Assembly: GCA_028023455.1 (NCBI GenBank)
Contig: JAQFVV010006353.1
Coordinates: forward strand, 2,853,135 to 2,917,134
DNA length: 64,000 nt
Source of the DNA: Epiperipatus broadwayi
Lineage: Eukaryota > Onychophora > Udeonychophora > Euonychophora > Peripatidae
Direction: 5' to 3'
Shown piece by piece: positions 21,901 to 35,329 of the stretch; the stretch's first letter is position 1, and each line of letters opens with the position of its first letter. The notes under the pieces were generated by a model. The model was not told the DNA's origin. It ran no database searches and saw only the letters and a program-made list of their open reading frames with translations. The position numbers were made by a program, and so were the translations under genes.

Positions 21901-24900
21901 TTCATTAATTTTTTTTTCCATTTTACCAATCTAAAAAAATATTATTCATTTTTTAAAAACGCAAGTGTGAAATTTTATTGTTTATTTTTAAGATGATGTA
22001 TTAGATATATTTAAAATTTCCACTCCACATACCTTGTAAATCAAAGAGTAATATTTGGCATTTATAGATATAGAGCAAATGATGAAGGCATAAAGTAGGA
22101 TATTGTGACTGAGTTAACAGAAGAATACTGGCTTAGCTTAAAATATATTTTGAGACTCGTTTATCTTTTTCACATGTATTTAATTTATTCATATGTTTTA
22201 GGAATATGCAACGGAGTGAACGTTTTAAGAGTATCTAAAAAGATGTTGCATATATTTAAAAAAAGATGAAACTTGCATTATTTTATGCATTTATGTTTAA
22301 TCAAAAATAGATATATTAATCTTTAATTGTGGTTTAGCGTTTATATATGGATGGTATAATTTCTATCCTAATAAATGAGTAGTAATAATAACTAATGAAT
22401 TAATCTAAAATGGTTAGTGTGAAAGTTTTAAATGCAGAAAGTTTGACACCTGTAATTCAAAGCATAAAATATATATTAAAATTTTTCGTGGGCTTATGGA
22501 TATGAAAGATTCAAATATAATGGGATTTTTTTCTGTGTAATAATCTAGATAAAATTTCAGCTATGATGTAACCAGGCAACACCCAATTAAAATTTACAGC
22601 ACAACTGGTGATCTACTACTAATAAAAGTATTTGATTGATCTATATTAAGCATAAAGTGGAACAACATTTAGTTTAATATTTGGCAGTTATAAAAATTAT
22701 AAGTCAGATGTCAAATGGTTGGTTGCAAAAAATAAAATTTGTTATATTTCAAATTTTCACACATGCAAAATATCTATGTCTGTTTTACAATTCTTATTTT
22801 TTGTTGTTCTACCTGGTGGTAATTTATGAAAATACTTGATGTCTTTTCAATTCAATTTTATAAGTGAATAATCTCCCTAAGATAACCGTATTTGAACTTT
22901 ATAAATATTTAAGACTGAAGATGAACAAAAGGTTAAACATCACTGATAATGTCAGTGTAAACACTCACTCAGAAAATGAATGAATACTTTTTATTTGAAT
23001 TTTTTTTAAAATGCAAATGAGCAAATGTGGATTTGCCATAAATCTATCAAATTCTGCTTTAAAATCTGATATTTGCTTTATAATTATTAAAATATTTGAA
23101 GAAGTTCTAACATAATGTTGATTTTATATGACATTATATAAGGAATTTCACAAAAATCATGGTGAAATCTATGCTGCTATGATATTTATTGTTAATATTA
23201 TGACCATGTTTATTAACTTCTATTTATAAAAATAAAGCATAAATTAATAAAATTAAACTAAATTTGTGCATTTTTAATTTTAAATAATTATCAATCTATT
23301 AGTGTGTAAAAATAATCAGAAATATTTAATAAACAAGCAAAAATCATAATATTTTTATTTGAAAATTTTTGATAAAATAACAAAACCAAAAAGAATGAAT
23401 ACTGTTAAAATAAATCTTTTTTTTGAGACAGTAGAGTAATTACTATTAATATTTGCTTACTATCCATAAGAACTAATCTCTTCAGATTTTTTAAAATTAA
23501 AAAATTGATAAAAGCAATATCATAGAACCTACACTATAAAAAATCCTATGCTAATACTAGTTATGGTAATATAAAAGTGATCTAAAGCATGCTCTTTCTG
23601 AGCATAATACCCAAAGATTCTTGACAATTGTGAGATTTAATAGGTTAGTTAATGTATTAACCAACCCATTATTACCAAATGATAGACCCACATCTGAGAA
23701 ATCTAGAAATTAAATTTGCATTTTTCAATCTCTACTGAGAAATTTTGGTAACATTTTATTACAGTTTTAAAATTTACATATATATTTTTTCTAATATCTT
23801 AATTTCAAAAAGATTTAAGACAGAATAATCAAATAAGCAAGAATTTTAAAGTTTCTGACACTGCACATTGATGGTTAGTCATTGTATATTTGGTGATCTC
23901 AAACTTTCCTGGATTACTTCAAGAAAATATTACAATGGTCTAAAAATTGATTTTTGGCAGGTTTACAATTATTTTTGTAATTTAATTGTGTAATAATTAT
24001 TAATAATAATTATTAAAAATCAAAAATATCTATTATTACATATTTAATTATTATGGAAATGTTTTACTTTTAAATATAAAAGAATATATTCTTCTGTATA
24101 ACACTACCATAGAGATTATGGGCACAGGAAATGCACCTGTCTGCAAATGATGTCACTCAACAGTCTGTTATAACATTTAATATCATAAAAATTATGAAAA
24201 ATTTTAAATTTTTAAAGCACACATTGATAGATTAATAAAAATAATTCATTCGGACTTTTAAAACAAATATCAAACAAAGAAGATTTCATTTATTTTGCAA
24301 ACTGAATCTGCTCCACCTGAAATTTGATGATGAAACAATGCTCTGTTTTGATTGAAATCTAATTTTTAAAATAATTCTGAAAATTAAATGTGATTTTTTA
24401 AAATTTATTTAATTTCTGAACAAAATTGTCTATCAAATGAGATCAAATTTATTATATTCTGATAAATAATAATGGTTTAATATTAAAGTGAAAGTTAAAA
24501 TCTTAAATTGAAAACAAAAAAATCTGTCAGAATGCTAGCATAGTGCAAAAGAGTTAAAAATGAAGTCCTACAAAACAATGGATTAATATATTGATGTTTT
24601 TATTCTACATACAAAAATAATTTTTATTATAAATAAATAATTTAATATTCTTTATTTTTAAATACTTTAAATAATAATTCCAAAAATATGCTTGAAAAAG
24701 ACAGTAAAACAAAGTTTATGCCTTGATTATCAAAGTAGTAATGCCAGATCTTAGGGGATACAACATCACATCATGTTCTTTTTCATGACATAGATACAAA
24801 CAATAGTGCAATCAATTCTATATTGTTTGAACATGAAAAAAGCTGGTCATTTGTTTCAAGCATTAATGCCAAAACTATTTATCTGGAGAAAAATGGGTAA

Positions 24901-24939
24901 GTTAAAAAAAGCTTTGTTTATAATTATGTTATATTTCAC
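21901..24939. other. AT-rich sequence, no gene or repeat recognised
   Basis: Three kilobases dominated by A/T tracts, with no family members that I can see. Confidence 0.35.
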
Positions 24940-25930
24940 CTTACTTTAAACTAATGGATTATCCCAGATTTCATTTTATCTTGATTGTATTAAGTATTTA
25001 TCACAACATACCAATAGATATATGAATAGATGCGATATATCCAACAGCAGAAACAGTCTGATGGGTGATTCTGCTCAGTAAATCCGATTGTTTTCACTAT
25101 GAAAAGGGTTCTGGCAGCAAATAGACTAGTTGGGGGTAAATTGATACAGCAATAAATTACTGTCCAAGCTAAATGGGAGTATGCACTTTATCCACTATAT
25201 GGCTAAAGCAATGAAGCAAATTTGCATTAGAACTGCAAGCATTTAGAGTTTAAATCAGATGTGCGGTAAATTAATACAGGACATCTGGAAGTATCACCAT
25301 ACTTATACACGAGGCAAGCTGTCACAATACATTTAGAAGTAACTGAGAAAGCCACCTAAAGTCTTTTATGTCAATGCATAGCAAAATACCTGCCAACTTA
25401 TCAGGCATGCAATATAGCAATCATTATTGTATACAGATTTGTCAATCTTAATAAAAAAAGCCAACTCATATATCATATGACTTGCTTTAAGCTTGTATTA
25501 CAGATATGTAATACAAGGTGCATATCAATAGCTTAAAAACAAGTCATGTGATATATGACTTGGCTTTTTTGATTATTATAATTTTGCTCTTGAGATTTTG
25601 GCAATGTTATATTGCTGAAGCTATTAGTGTATAGTGAGGCTGAAGTGATTTTAAACCCATATAGCTATTTAAGTTAGATAGCTGGGTTTGAAGACCTAGA
25701 TATCTGAAAATTTTAGATATTCTATTTAATAGTTACATATTAGATAAGTTCTGGCCTTGATTTGATATTTTAGATCTAGTGTATGAATGTTCTAGAACCA
25801 TACTGAAGAGAGCCAAAAGCTCAAAACCGATCTGAGGATAGAAATAATTGTAGACAGATTTTTAAATACTTGCTCTTGTGGCACTTATCAGTGAATGCTT
25901 GTTAGAGCTATTGGAACACTTCCTATATTA
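24940..25930. repeat. Repeat E joined to family B copy B3
   Basis: The left part (CCAGATTTCATTTTATCTTG onward) is shared with 27415-27640. The right part is family B with a hammerhead-like core near 25793-25850: CTGAAGA, a perfect GAGC/GCUC stem II, but AAAA for GAAA and ATC for GTC. At 25448-25569 the family end forms a local palindrome with inverted copies of the words TATATCATATGACTTG and CAAGTCATGTGATATA. Confidence 0.5.
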
Positions 25931-26408
25931 CATATTTGTAAATATTGTATATGTACATGAAATAAATATTCTAATCATATTTATACAAGTCTGTGTTTAA
26001 TTACAATTATGTATAAATATAATGAATTAATTCAAATATTTTAATAATACTAAAGTGAGTAGCATTGAGAACTGATGAGTATGTCATTAATTTCAAAAAA
26101 TAAATCGATTAATGTAAGAACCAATAATATTGTTTATATAAGTACCTGGTGTTTAAATATATATTTGTATTTATATTTACATTTACTAACATTAATTGTA
26201 GTCTTCCTTCGATAAAAATAAAAATCTGGCACAACATTTATTTAAAGTTCCATACACTCTTGCGTAAAATATTTTTTTATATTTTATTACAGTTTAACAA
26301 TTTTTAAATTACACATATATACATGAGTGATGATTCAGGACAAAATGTGTGTCTTGGGATCATCTTGGATCATGTTTCAGTAATGTGTAAGTAAATAAAA
26401 GTTTAAAA

Positions 26409-26520
<112 letters not shown>

Positions 26521-26584
26521 GTTAAACTGCAACATGTGCTTTATATGGCTTATCCAAAAAACTGGATGAACCATATGTATATAT

Positions 26585-26665
26585 GGTGTGAGAAGTTGGT
26601 CTAGTTTCTGGGATGATGAATGGTTGCAGTAGGATTGAGCTAAAGATATGTATCTTGTATTTACT
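26585..26665. repeat. Interspersed repeat shared with the window's right end
   Basis: The order GTGTGAGA, GTT, GGGATGATGAATGGTTG, GAGCTAAAG, GTATC recurs at 63893-63965 after a (TA)n run in both places. Class unknown. Confidence 0.5.
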
Positions 26666-26671
26666 TTTAAA

Positions 26672-28145
26672 TTTTAATCACTCAGACTATCTACATAAGA
26701 GCATTTTCATCAACTTTAAATTGAACATTTATCTCCACTTGATAAATAATATACTGTTCTGTTTACTGTGATTTATATTTAAACATAAATACGTATAAAT
26801 ATGACTGTTTTTCTCCTCCGGCTATCATTGGTAAGAGGGACTTCAGATGCACTTATAAATTCACCAAACACTTCTAGCTATACAGTGACAGTCTGCATTG
26901 TGTGTTAGTGCTATGACACTTCCAGTTGTATTCCGTCTTATTCAGGTTCTAGCAGTTTCCAGTCCTTAATGCAGACTTGCCTCATTGCATTATATAGTTG
27001 ACAACCAGAATACTACTACTTTGCTCTGTTGTTGTCTGTATTTATCTCCATCTGGACTGACTATTTATAGCTATATTTCTTTCCAGAATGGCAACAATCA
27101 TATTAACTGAGCATCATTACCCATTGGCCCATTTCTACTATTGGATATGAGTCATCTATTTTTATATCTATTGGTCTGTGGCAATGAATGCTCAATTCAA
27201 TTCTAGTCCATTATTTGAAGGCGAGGTGAGATACAACAAGTATTTAATTAAAAATTATAATCAGTCAGATTGTTGGCATAAAAGCTTTCATGAACTTTAA
27301 ATTGAGTATTTATCTCCAGTTGATAAATAGCATTACAATCTTTCATTGGCCATTCAAATTCTATTGTTTTTTAATTAATTAAATAAATTGCTGACCTTGC
27401 CTTAAAATACTGCAGTAATCCAGATTTCATCTTATCTTGTTCAGATTGAGCATAAATCACTACAGACCATTGGATATACTGATATATAACACAGTCCAAT
27501 GCCAAGAAAGTTCCAATAGGTGATGACACTCACAAAATATGATTGCTGTTATTATGGTTGGGTATTTGGCTATAAATAGTCAATCCATTTAGAGGTAAGG
27601 TCAGATAACAACTGTCGAAGTTGAACAGCAGGCTAAATATTGTCTACTATAGGCAAGTTTAGATTAGACCTAGAAGCTGCTAGATGACATGAGGTAAGCC
27701 ATAACATAAGAGTAGAAAGTGTCACTGTATAAAATCATGAGGCAAATTGTCTCAGAACAGCTGAAAGTGGTAGGAAGCATAGAAGGATACCTGAAATCAC
27801 AGAAATAGTTGTGTGACTTCTTAAATGCTATACAAGCCAACAGCATCAGGTAATTTACATGCAATTATTATTTTGGTCTTGAGACATTGGTGATTTTATA
27901 TTTCTAAAGCTATTAATATATGATGTATTGAACTTAGTTCAGACCCATATAGCTATTTAAGTTAGATAGTTGGATTTGAAGACATATGGATGTCTGAAAA
28001 CTTCAGATTTCCTTCTTAATAAGCAACTATTAGATAAATGCCAGGGCGTGACCTGGTATTTTTAAATCTAATACTTGAATGTCTTAGTGCCTCACTGATG
28101 ACAGCCAAAGCTAGAAACTGGCCTAGGGATAGGGATATTTAGAAA
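26672..28145. repeat. Nested direct and inverted repeats ending in family B copy B4
   Basis: A segment of about 95 bp is directly repeated (26672-26765 and 27250-27345; shared words TTTAAATTGA, TTATCTCCA and TTGATAAATA). Segments 26840-27230 and 27415-27860 are inverted relatives. The right part passes into family B with a core near 28096-28140: CTGATGA and GAAA are intact, but GCC stands where GTC is expected. The whole is best read as one or two nested copies of a palindromic element. Confidence 0.5.
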
Positions 28146-29214
28146 AGCTTGTTAAGGGATATTAGCATCCTCATTGTGTAACATATATATATATATATTG
28201 TGCATATGCATTTTACATTTGTTTTAATATTAATCATATTTCATAAGTTTGTATTGATATATAAATCATGCAGTAAACACAACAATAACTTGATCCACTT
28301 CTATTTCTTGCAAATTAAGAAGCAGGAATGACTCATAAAAGTCAATGCATACTAGTTCTTAAATTTCTTTGGGTTTAAACAACTTCACATTTATCTTCAC
28401 AGCTTGTACCCAAAGTAGGTATTTCAGATTGTGTGTCTAAAAGTTGAATTTGGTGAAATATAAAGAGAACAGGACATAGATCTGGATGTGATTTTTAATT
28501 TTTTAAGAACGTGTTTTAATATTATACTCAATATTTAATTTTTAAGTTACAAAATCAATATTCAAAAATTAATATCGATTTTATTTTATGTAATTTAAAA
28601 ATGATATTCCTAATATTTTCAATTTAAATATTAAGTTTTACTTTTATTGCTAAAAACTGAATAGTTTTAAGTACATCTTCATTTAAGTACTTTGAATAAT
28701 AATTTTATGATTGACATTTTTTAAAGATTTTTTTGAAAATCTGTTAAAAATATTAATAATTATTTTACTACTTCATTAGGAATTAATACTTGAAAGTTAT
28801 AAATTTGAGGAATCATATAACTATACCAAAACATTATATTGCTTCTATCCTTATACCTAAATTGCATCAAATTTAAGCTAGAGTCAAAAATAACCACTGA
28901 TTATGACTGTCTGATACAACATCCATACCAGAAGAATGTCAATGAACCACCAGTTAATGGACATTTATTTATTCTATCTAATAATCATTTACTTAATGCT
29001 TACATAGAGTTAGTTTTATACATTGATTCTATGTGGTACAAATTATTTATTTTTAGTAATGCAAAAAAATCAGCTATACCTTCATTTGAAGAAATACGTG
29101 TGTTTTACTATTTTTTATTCAAAGATCTGAGACATTTAACATAAGACCAATAAAAAGCTTTCAGACAATTCAATGAAATAGGGAGAAATATATGTTGAGA
29201 ATAACCCAAGAATA
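28146..29214. other. AT-rich sequence, unassigned 101-codon frame
   Basis: A plus-strand frame at 28839-29144 is open for 101 codons. Its composition (Leu, Asn, Ile, Tyr-rich) fits translated AT-rich DNA, and I recognise no family or splice sites. Not called as a gene. Confidence 0.3.
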
Positions 29215-29224
29215 TAGAAAGTAA

Positions 29225-29490
29225 AGTACTTGGGTGAGAGAGCAGAGAGATCTCATGGACATCATTAAAAGAATTAATAAATTGGTGGGACTGGACATAT
29301 TTCTAAAAGAGGTAATAATAGATGTACATTTGAAGTGTTAAACCAGGTACTAAGAGGTTGTAAAACAGCTAAGAAAAAACCACAAGTGAGATAGATGGAT
29401 AAAATAAGGAAGTTTGCAATAGAAAGGCTATGGATTGAGAAATTGGATTAAATTTAGAGAGAGTTTCAGTCCCTTGTGGTGGACTGATAA
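29225..29490 (+). pseudogene. LINE C-terminal fragment
   Basis: Across frames the plus strand reads LMDIIKRINKL, then GHISKRGNNRC-like and RWMDKIRKF motifs, matching the tail at 38529-38762 and 49500-49781 (KWSWAGHIARRDDNRWT...RWMDEIRK). The 3' end reaches TGGACTGATAATGG, the family's terminal region. Frameshifts and stops make it non-coding. A different LINE remnant follows 380 bp downstream in the same orientation. Confidence 0.6.
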
Positions 29491-29735
29491 TGGTTAAAAA
29501 AGGTAATGTGATTAGAATTTTTTAAAATTCCTTTGTTTTTTAATCTTATTAGGACAAAAATCTACAAATATTTATGATAGAGATTTGAAGACTCTATTGC
29601 TTATATTATTAATTAATATAAATAATACTTTTCTGTACTCTGAGAATTTTCATAAATAAGATCTCACTAAATTATATATATTGCTTATAACACTTCTTTC
29701 ATATAGACTTTAATGCAACAAATTTTCTTAGAATT

Positions 29736-29778
29736 TTCCTTACAGTTTCGATTGTCCAGCAGTCTTCATCAGAGCTCT
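29736..29778 (-). ncRNA. Family D hammerhead-like motif
   Basis: Minus strand: GAGCT, CTGATGA, one extra base, then stem II GACUG with CAAUC (one mismatch), GAAA, CTGTAAG. This matches the motif recurring at 40557, 40720, 58990 and 59899. The extra base after CUGAUGA departs from the canonical hammerhead and is constant in the family. Confidence 0.4.
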
Positions 29779-29869
29779 AATCTTCTCTGGTTTAATCTCA
29801 TTAAATTAGTATTTTGTTGTAAATTAGTATTTAATATTTTATTACATGATTATATTTTATATAATAAAC

Positions 29870-30365
29870 TACAAAAGATGGTACTGGTGTTATTAGTTCA
29901 ATTGCACAGAGATATACTGAAAAAAAAATTGCTATACATTTTGTGGATTTGGAAAAAAGCATTTGATAGAATAATCTGGATAAACTTATAAATCATTTAA
30001 AACAATAAAGGAATATTTTGGAAAGAGAGAAGATTGATTGGGAATATATACATTTGGCAAAAAATAAAAATTAGACTGGAGAATAATAATATTGATGAAG
30101 TGAATATAAAAGAAGTTAGACAAGAGTGCAATATGTCACTTGTTCTTTTTAATATTTATTTAAAAGACATGTTGAATAAATATTTTAGATTGTGAAGGAG
30201 CAAATATTGGAGATGGAATTGCATGTGATAAAGTTCTTATAGAAGAGGAAGAAAAGAGACTTCAAAATATGTTGTATGAATTGGAATAAGGGTGTATAAA
30301 TTATGGGATGAAGGTTAATGTTGAGAAGACCAATATTACTAGACAAACAAGTGTATGTGAAGGAT
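29870..30365 (+). pseudogene. LINE reverse transcriptase fragment
   Basis: Plus-strand frames contain LYILWIWKKAFDRIIW, equivalent to the DLEKAFDKV.W motif of the reverse transcriptase palm, and then CNMSLVLFNIYLKDML, equivalent to RQGC.SPLLFNIYSE. The order and spacing fit RT blocks 3-4 of an RTE- or Jockey-like endonuclease-reverse transcriptase. Stops and shifts interrupt it, and the catalytic DD block is not preserved. It belongs to the family seen at 35330-36490 and 45530-46390. Confidence 0.6.
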
Positions 30366-30677
30366 AGTTTTGTTTTAATCATAGTTTGAAAATTTTATTA
30401 AATGATTATTTAATAAAGTAGCTTAGTCTAAAATATGTGAAAAATAAATTAGTCAAATATTAAAAAAGTTTTGTTTTAAATGAGTGTATCAATAATAGTT
30501 TACCCCAAATGCTTGTATCAGTAATGGATAATTTTGCTAGTGTGTAGGCAATTATTTTATGTTTATTGTAGGGCATTCTGTTTAAAGAAACATCGCCTAT
30601 GTTTTAGTAAATGCCTTTCTAGAAAAAATTGTAAATAAATTTTGTCACTTGTAAATTTAATATTAATGTTAATAAAC

Positions 30678-30919
<242 letters not shown>

Positions 30920-30969
30920 AATTTACCATTTGTTTTCTATATATGATTTCTTGGGTCCCGAATTCTTAA

Positions 30970-32623
30970 TTATATTACACAAATAAATCAGATAATCAAT
31001 TTTCATACAGATCCGAAATCCCAATTTATAAATGCAAAAATTGCTTAAGTGTAACACAGTACTTTGCAATACAAATAGATTTTAAGACAGCGTTTGATCT
31101 AGTTAACTGGTCATATCTCATAAAAGCCCTGAGCAATCTGATTCAAGAAGACAAATATCTAGAGAACGCTATAGTAAATTACATAATAAATAGTAGAATG
31201 TCATATAAAAACTATATGCGCAGATCTGAATTTTTCATACTAGAGAAAGGTATTCCCCAAGGATCACCATTAGCAGCCCTATTATTCACGATTTACATAG
31301 ACCCAATGATTAAAGAAATAGAGACATTGGTTAATGGAATCTATATACCGCATTTGGGTGTCACAATAGGAGTTACCGCCTTTATTGATGACATTGTAAT
31401 AATAGTAGAAAATAGTTATAATATAGGTGTAGTGATGAATGTCCTAAAAAAGTTTCAAGAAATTACAGGTTCAGTAGTTCAAGCTAACAAATCAGCAGCA
31501 TGGCAATTGGCAACCGGTAAAAGAATACCATCCAAATTTATTGCTCAGCCAAAATCATTTCTTGGATTGCCAATATATATGTCAAAGACACATATGGATG
31601 GTTACTTAAATCAACTAATGATAAAAAAAATCGAAGAGAGGATTAATAACTTCACATTGTTCAAGCTGTATGAAGTGACGAGAACACAATTGTTCAATGC
31701 AATTGCAACAGGGGTCCTTAGTTATTATGGTCCATGGGTCAAACTATATAATAAAACAATCAGTAGTATAAACCAGATGGCAAAACAATTCATCTGGGGA
31801 AAGAAATCTAGATTACTATCTACAGCAAAATTACAGTTACCCATTAATGACGGAGGACTTAACTTAATTGATCCAAAGGTATATGTGGATTTTATTACTG
31901 CAAGAACATATTTAAATGTTATTAAGGATAGATGCTTCAGTCCACCAATGGGGGATATAAAAATATATAGTGAAATAGGTATGGAGAGAAGATCTTATTT
32001 AGCAGATATGTTTATTGCATATAAGGACATACAAGATGACCTAAATGTGCAAAATTTGGAAGGAATTAGATATAAAGACATAAGAAGGGGAGTAAAACCT
32101 CATGAAAATTCATGGATAAATTGTTCAATGAAAGGGGTCCTAGTTAAATTCCATTCAATATATAAACCACAGACATATATGAAATTCATATTCAAGTTGA
32201 TTAATGGAATTTTACCGACCACAACATACTTTAATAAAAGATTGGAAATCAGCTTAGAGGAAACTTGTTCATTTTGTAAAAAAAAAACGTGAAACATTTC
32301 AACACTTACTAGAAGAATGCAGTGATTTTGGGAAGCTAAGATACAGAGTTTTCCACACACCAATGATAAATCTTAAAATACTATTGAAGCAAAATGTAAT
32401 AAAATTCAAACCTCATAATGCAATGGTGATAATGCATTCATTGAAAACTATATGGACAATCCGGTGTTCGTTAATCTTTGATAACAAAAAGTTTAATTGG
32501 TTGAAGAAACTTGACAATGATTGGGACAACTATTTTTCTAGGTGTTTGAAATACTGGCCAAAGAAGATTATGGAAATGGTATGGGGAGGGACTGCTATGA
32601 CTGTTTGCGAAATGTGGGAGTAA
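30970..32623 (+). pseudogene. 5'-truncated L1/Tx1-like LINE reverse transcriptase
   Basis: A frame open from 30970 to 32292 (about 440 codons) carries reverse transcriptase blocks in order: FAIQIDFKTAFDLVNW (near 31063), GIPQGSPLAALLFTIYID (near 31249), AFIDDIVIIVE (near 31378; the catalytic Asp pair, in FIDD form rather than FADD/YADD), FLGLPIY, and QFIWGKKSR with GGLNLIDPK of the thumb. A one-base change in an A run at 32278-32287 shifts the frame. Beyond it a C-x2-C-x8-H-x4-C zinc-binding tail (near 32266-32325) and a further 86 codons (32363-32623) complete the C terminus. The N-terminal endonuclease is missing. The GGLNL tail and FLGL word favour the L1/Tx1 group; the clade is inferred. 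AATAAA signals lie near 32860 before an A-rich end at about 32890. Confidence 0.85.
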
Positions 32624-32899
32624 AGGGACACACACAAAGAGAAATAAGACAGTAAAAGTATGTAGAAGATCTTTCAAGAAGATTTGTAAGGTCTAACTCT
32701 AGAATTTAACAGGAAAACAATATTAACATTTCAACAATGGGAGTATTATAGATTTGCAATATGGTGCTTTGGGGGGACAGGATCGGTAAATTTGGTGTAA
32801 GGCAAAAGGTGAATCAAAACTAATTTGTAGATATTTCATGCACATATTTAAATGTTTGTTTAATAAAGTTTATTACTTAAAATAAAATAAAAGATGGAA

Positions 32900-34779
32900 T
32901 TGTAGTTAAAAGAATTGAATATTTATTTGATTTTAGTTTGAATTCTTTAATTAATTTCAGACTGAATATTATTTATTCAGTTTACAAATAAAGAACACAC
33001 TATTTAGAACTTGATTATTTTGACTGTGTTGTTGATGAGTAGTAGAAAGATATAAAACGTATCCTTTCTTTCTATTTACCCGAGTGCCAGTTCTGGATAA
33101 AAGACTTTGAATTTACCAAATTTATATTTTCTTTATGCAAAAATTAATTAGATTAAATACTTCTTTAAGTAATTGTTGTTTTTATTATAATATATTAGGA
33201 TACATTAGCTTATAAGAGAAGTATGTGTCTCATTTAGTCTACTAGGATGTCATTCATTTGTTCACAAACATAATATGATGCTTTATTTTCAAAATTAATA
33301 AAGAGGAACCCTATGATCATTATTTATTGTTTCATCGATTATTGTTAATTCATTTTATTATTGCAAAAGTCAATATTGCGGCATAAGAAACTTATTATAG
33401 ATCATTGTATTATAAGAACAATACATTCTCTTATTCTTATAAGAGTAGATTATATCATATCATGGCAATAAAATTGATTGATGATAAATATTTGTTTATG
33501 AAGATATTTACAGAAGATGCAGTAAAGAATTTCATTATAAGATTTTACATTAAATGCAAAATACCAGATGGTTCTTAGAGAATTCATTTTAATATAGGAG
33601 AAATTTCTTGATTTGAAAAATATTGTATAGGAATGAGTGAAGTTTTTCTTAATTTATTTATTTACTTTATAATAGAATGCATTTGTCATTGTTTTAAAAT
33701 TTTTTTTATTTTAATTCATGACTCTATAGTAAAGTTCAGTGTAATCTATAACTCACTGAGTTTAGCTATATTATCATCATCATCATTGTTATCATGGCTA
33801 TCAAGAGTCTCTGATAATTTTGATCATTTCTCTTAGTTATAATATATAAATATATATCTTAGTACTCTGTCATTATTAATAATAATACTAAAACACTACA
33901 GCAGAGATTAAATATGTTAAATGAAAATAATGTTTATATTGTGCTAAAATGCAGAAACATGAAGCTATAATAATAAACAAAATATAAAGACTAAGCATTT
34001 TCAGGAATGTCTAGTTCCTATATTCATAGCATATGATGGTAATGCTGATAAAATGTTATATATAAGCTTAGTGTATGCAAATTTATGCAATGTATTTAAA
34101 TGACCCATTTTTTAGAAATGGAAAAGCAGGATTTCTTCCGTTTGATGGCATTGGCATCGTCCGCTAAAGAGCATGCTTCTTTTACCTTACTTTGTATATC
34201 ATTATAGCTTCACATTTCTACATTTTAATGCAATATAAACATTACTTTGTTATATGTGAAGTATAATTAATTATTTAATTAAATGAAAATAAGTAAATGA
34301 AGTAAAATTTTGACACATGTAGGTTATAATCATGGTTGTTATATTAAGGATTTGGGACCCTTTTTTTTTTGTTAATTTGAAATACTGTTAGTTCCTTGGT
34401 TTATTATATAATCTGTTTTGTGTGATACCCCATGCCTCTTTGATTTTACATTTTTTATCATTTCTTTCTTAGCACCTTGTCTTAATAATATTGGGATCAA
34501 AATTCTGTCCATATTCCTTTTCATGATTGTAAAATGTAGATGCATTGGTTGAGTTTGTCTTGACTTCCTTGTACATTATGGATTATGGTGTGTTGTGTCA
34601 ATCTTGTTCTCAGATTAGCTTTTGTTTCCCTGGAAACAAGTGAAAGAACAGTCTGTTTGACTGCATTCTATTACATACGCAATGTTAGTTCGATCCAATT
34701 TGTGTATTTTGTCCCTTGTATTATTAATTAATCTACATAAATTGATTGGTGTTCTATATATATAATATTCAAATAGATG
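32900..34779. other. AT-rich unique sequence, nothing recognised
   Basis: A CATCATCAT run near 33775 and a T tract at 34361-34371 are the only landmarks. Confidence 0.35.
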
Positions 34780-35110
34780 TATATTGTATCTACTAAACTT
34801 AATGTAATTAGAAGGGACTTGAACTTAAACTTTCAAGCTCCCTACAGCTATGTGCTTCTTCTTATACAACAAGTATACATGACCACATACATGTGAATAA
34901 GATAAATGATCTCCAATATATGTATTTTGTGCTAAAACAACACTCATCTGTTGATCCAAATCACTATCTTCCACACATATGTACAATCAGTGTTTACTAT
35001 ATTAAGATAGCAAATCTTCAAACTTTAAAAGTTAAGGTTCGATCTTCTCCATCTTCCAACTCTTCAGCCATCCATATCACTAAAAATATGATCATGGAAC
35101 ACTAACCATA
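34780..35110 (-). repeat. Family C copy C3
   Basis: Carries the family order: GGGACTTGAAC (B-box-like on the minus strand), GACCACATACATGTG, CTCCAATATATGTATTTTG, the core, TATATTAAGATAGCAAATCTTCA and CTTCAGCCATCCAT. The minus-strand core at 34910-34965 has CAGATGA and AAAA in the conserved boxes and is degenerate. Ends inverted relative to C5 right arm. Confidence 0.6.
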
Positions 35111-35329
35111 TACATAATTTGATTAAAATTGATTTCTGTAGTTACTTTATTTTGAAAGTACAACGCTAATGCTAATGGGAAAAATAAACGAATATCAAGG
35201 AACCAGAGCTATGAAGAGTGAATTCATTAAATTTATTCATTTACATTCTATAGATAGATTTGTTATCCCATGCTTCAAAAATATTATCGAGGATTTGAAC
35301 TCAAAGAATTTATGGGAAAGTAGAATATT

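Noticed and set aside
28839-29144. 101-codon open frame
   Set aside because: No recognisable family, AT-driven amino acid composition, no splice sites or neighbouring coding exons.
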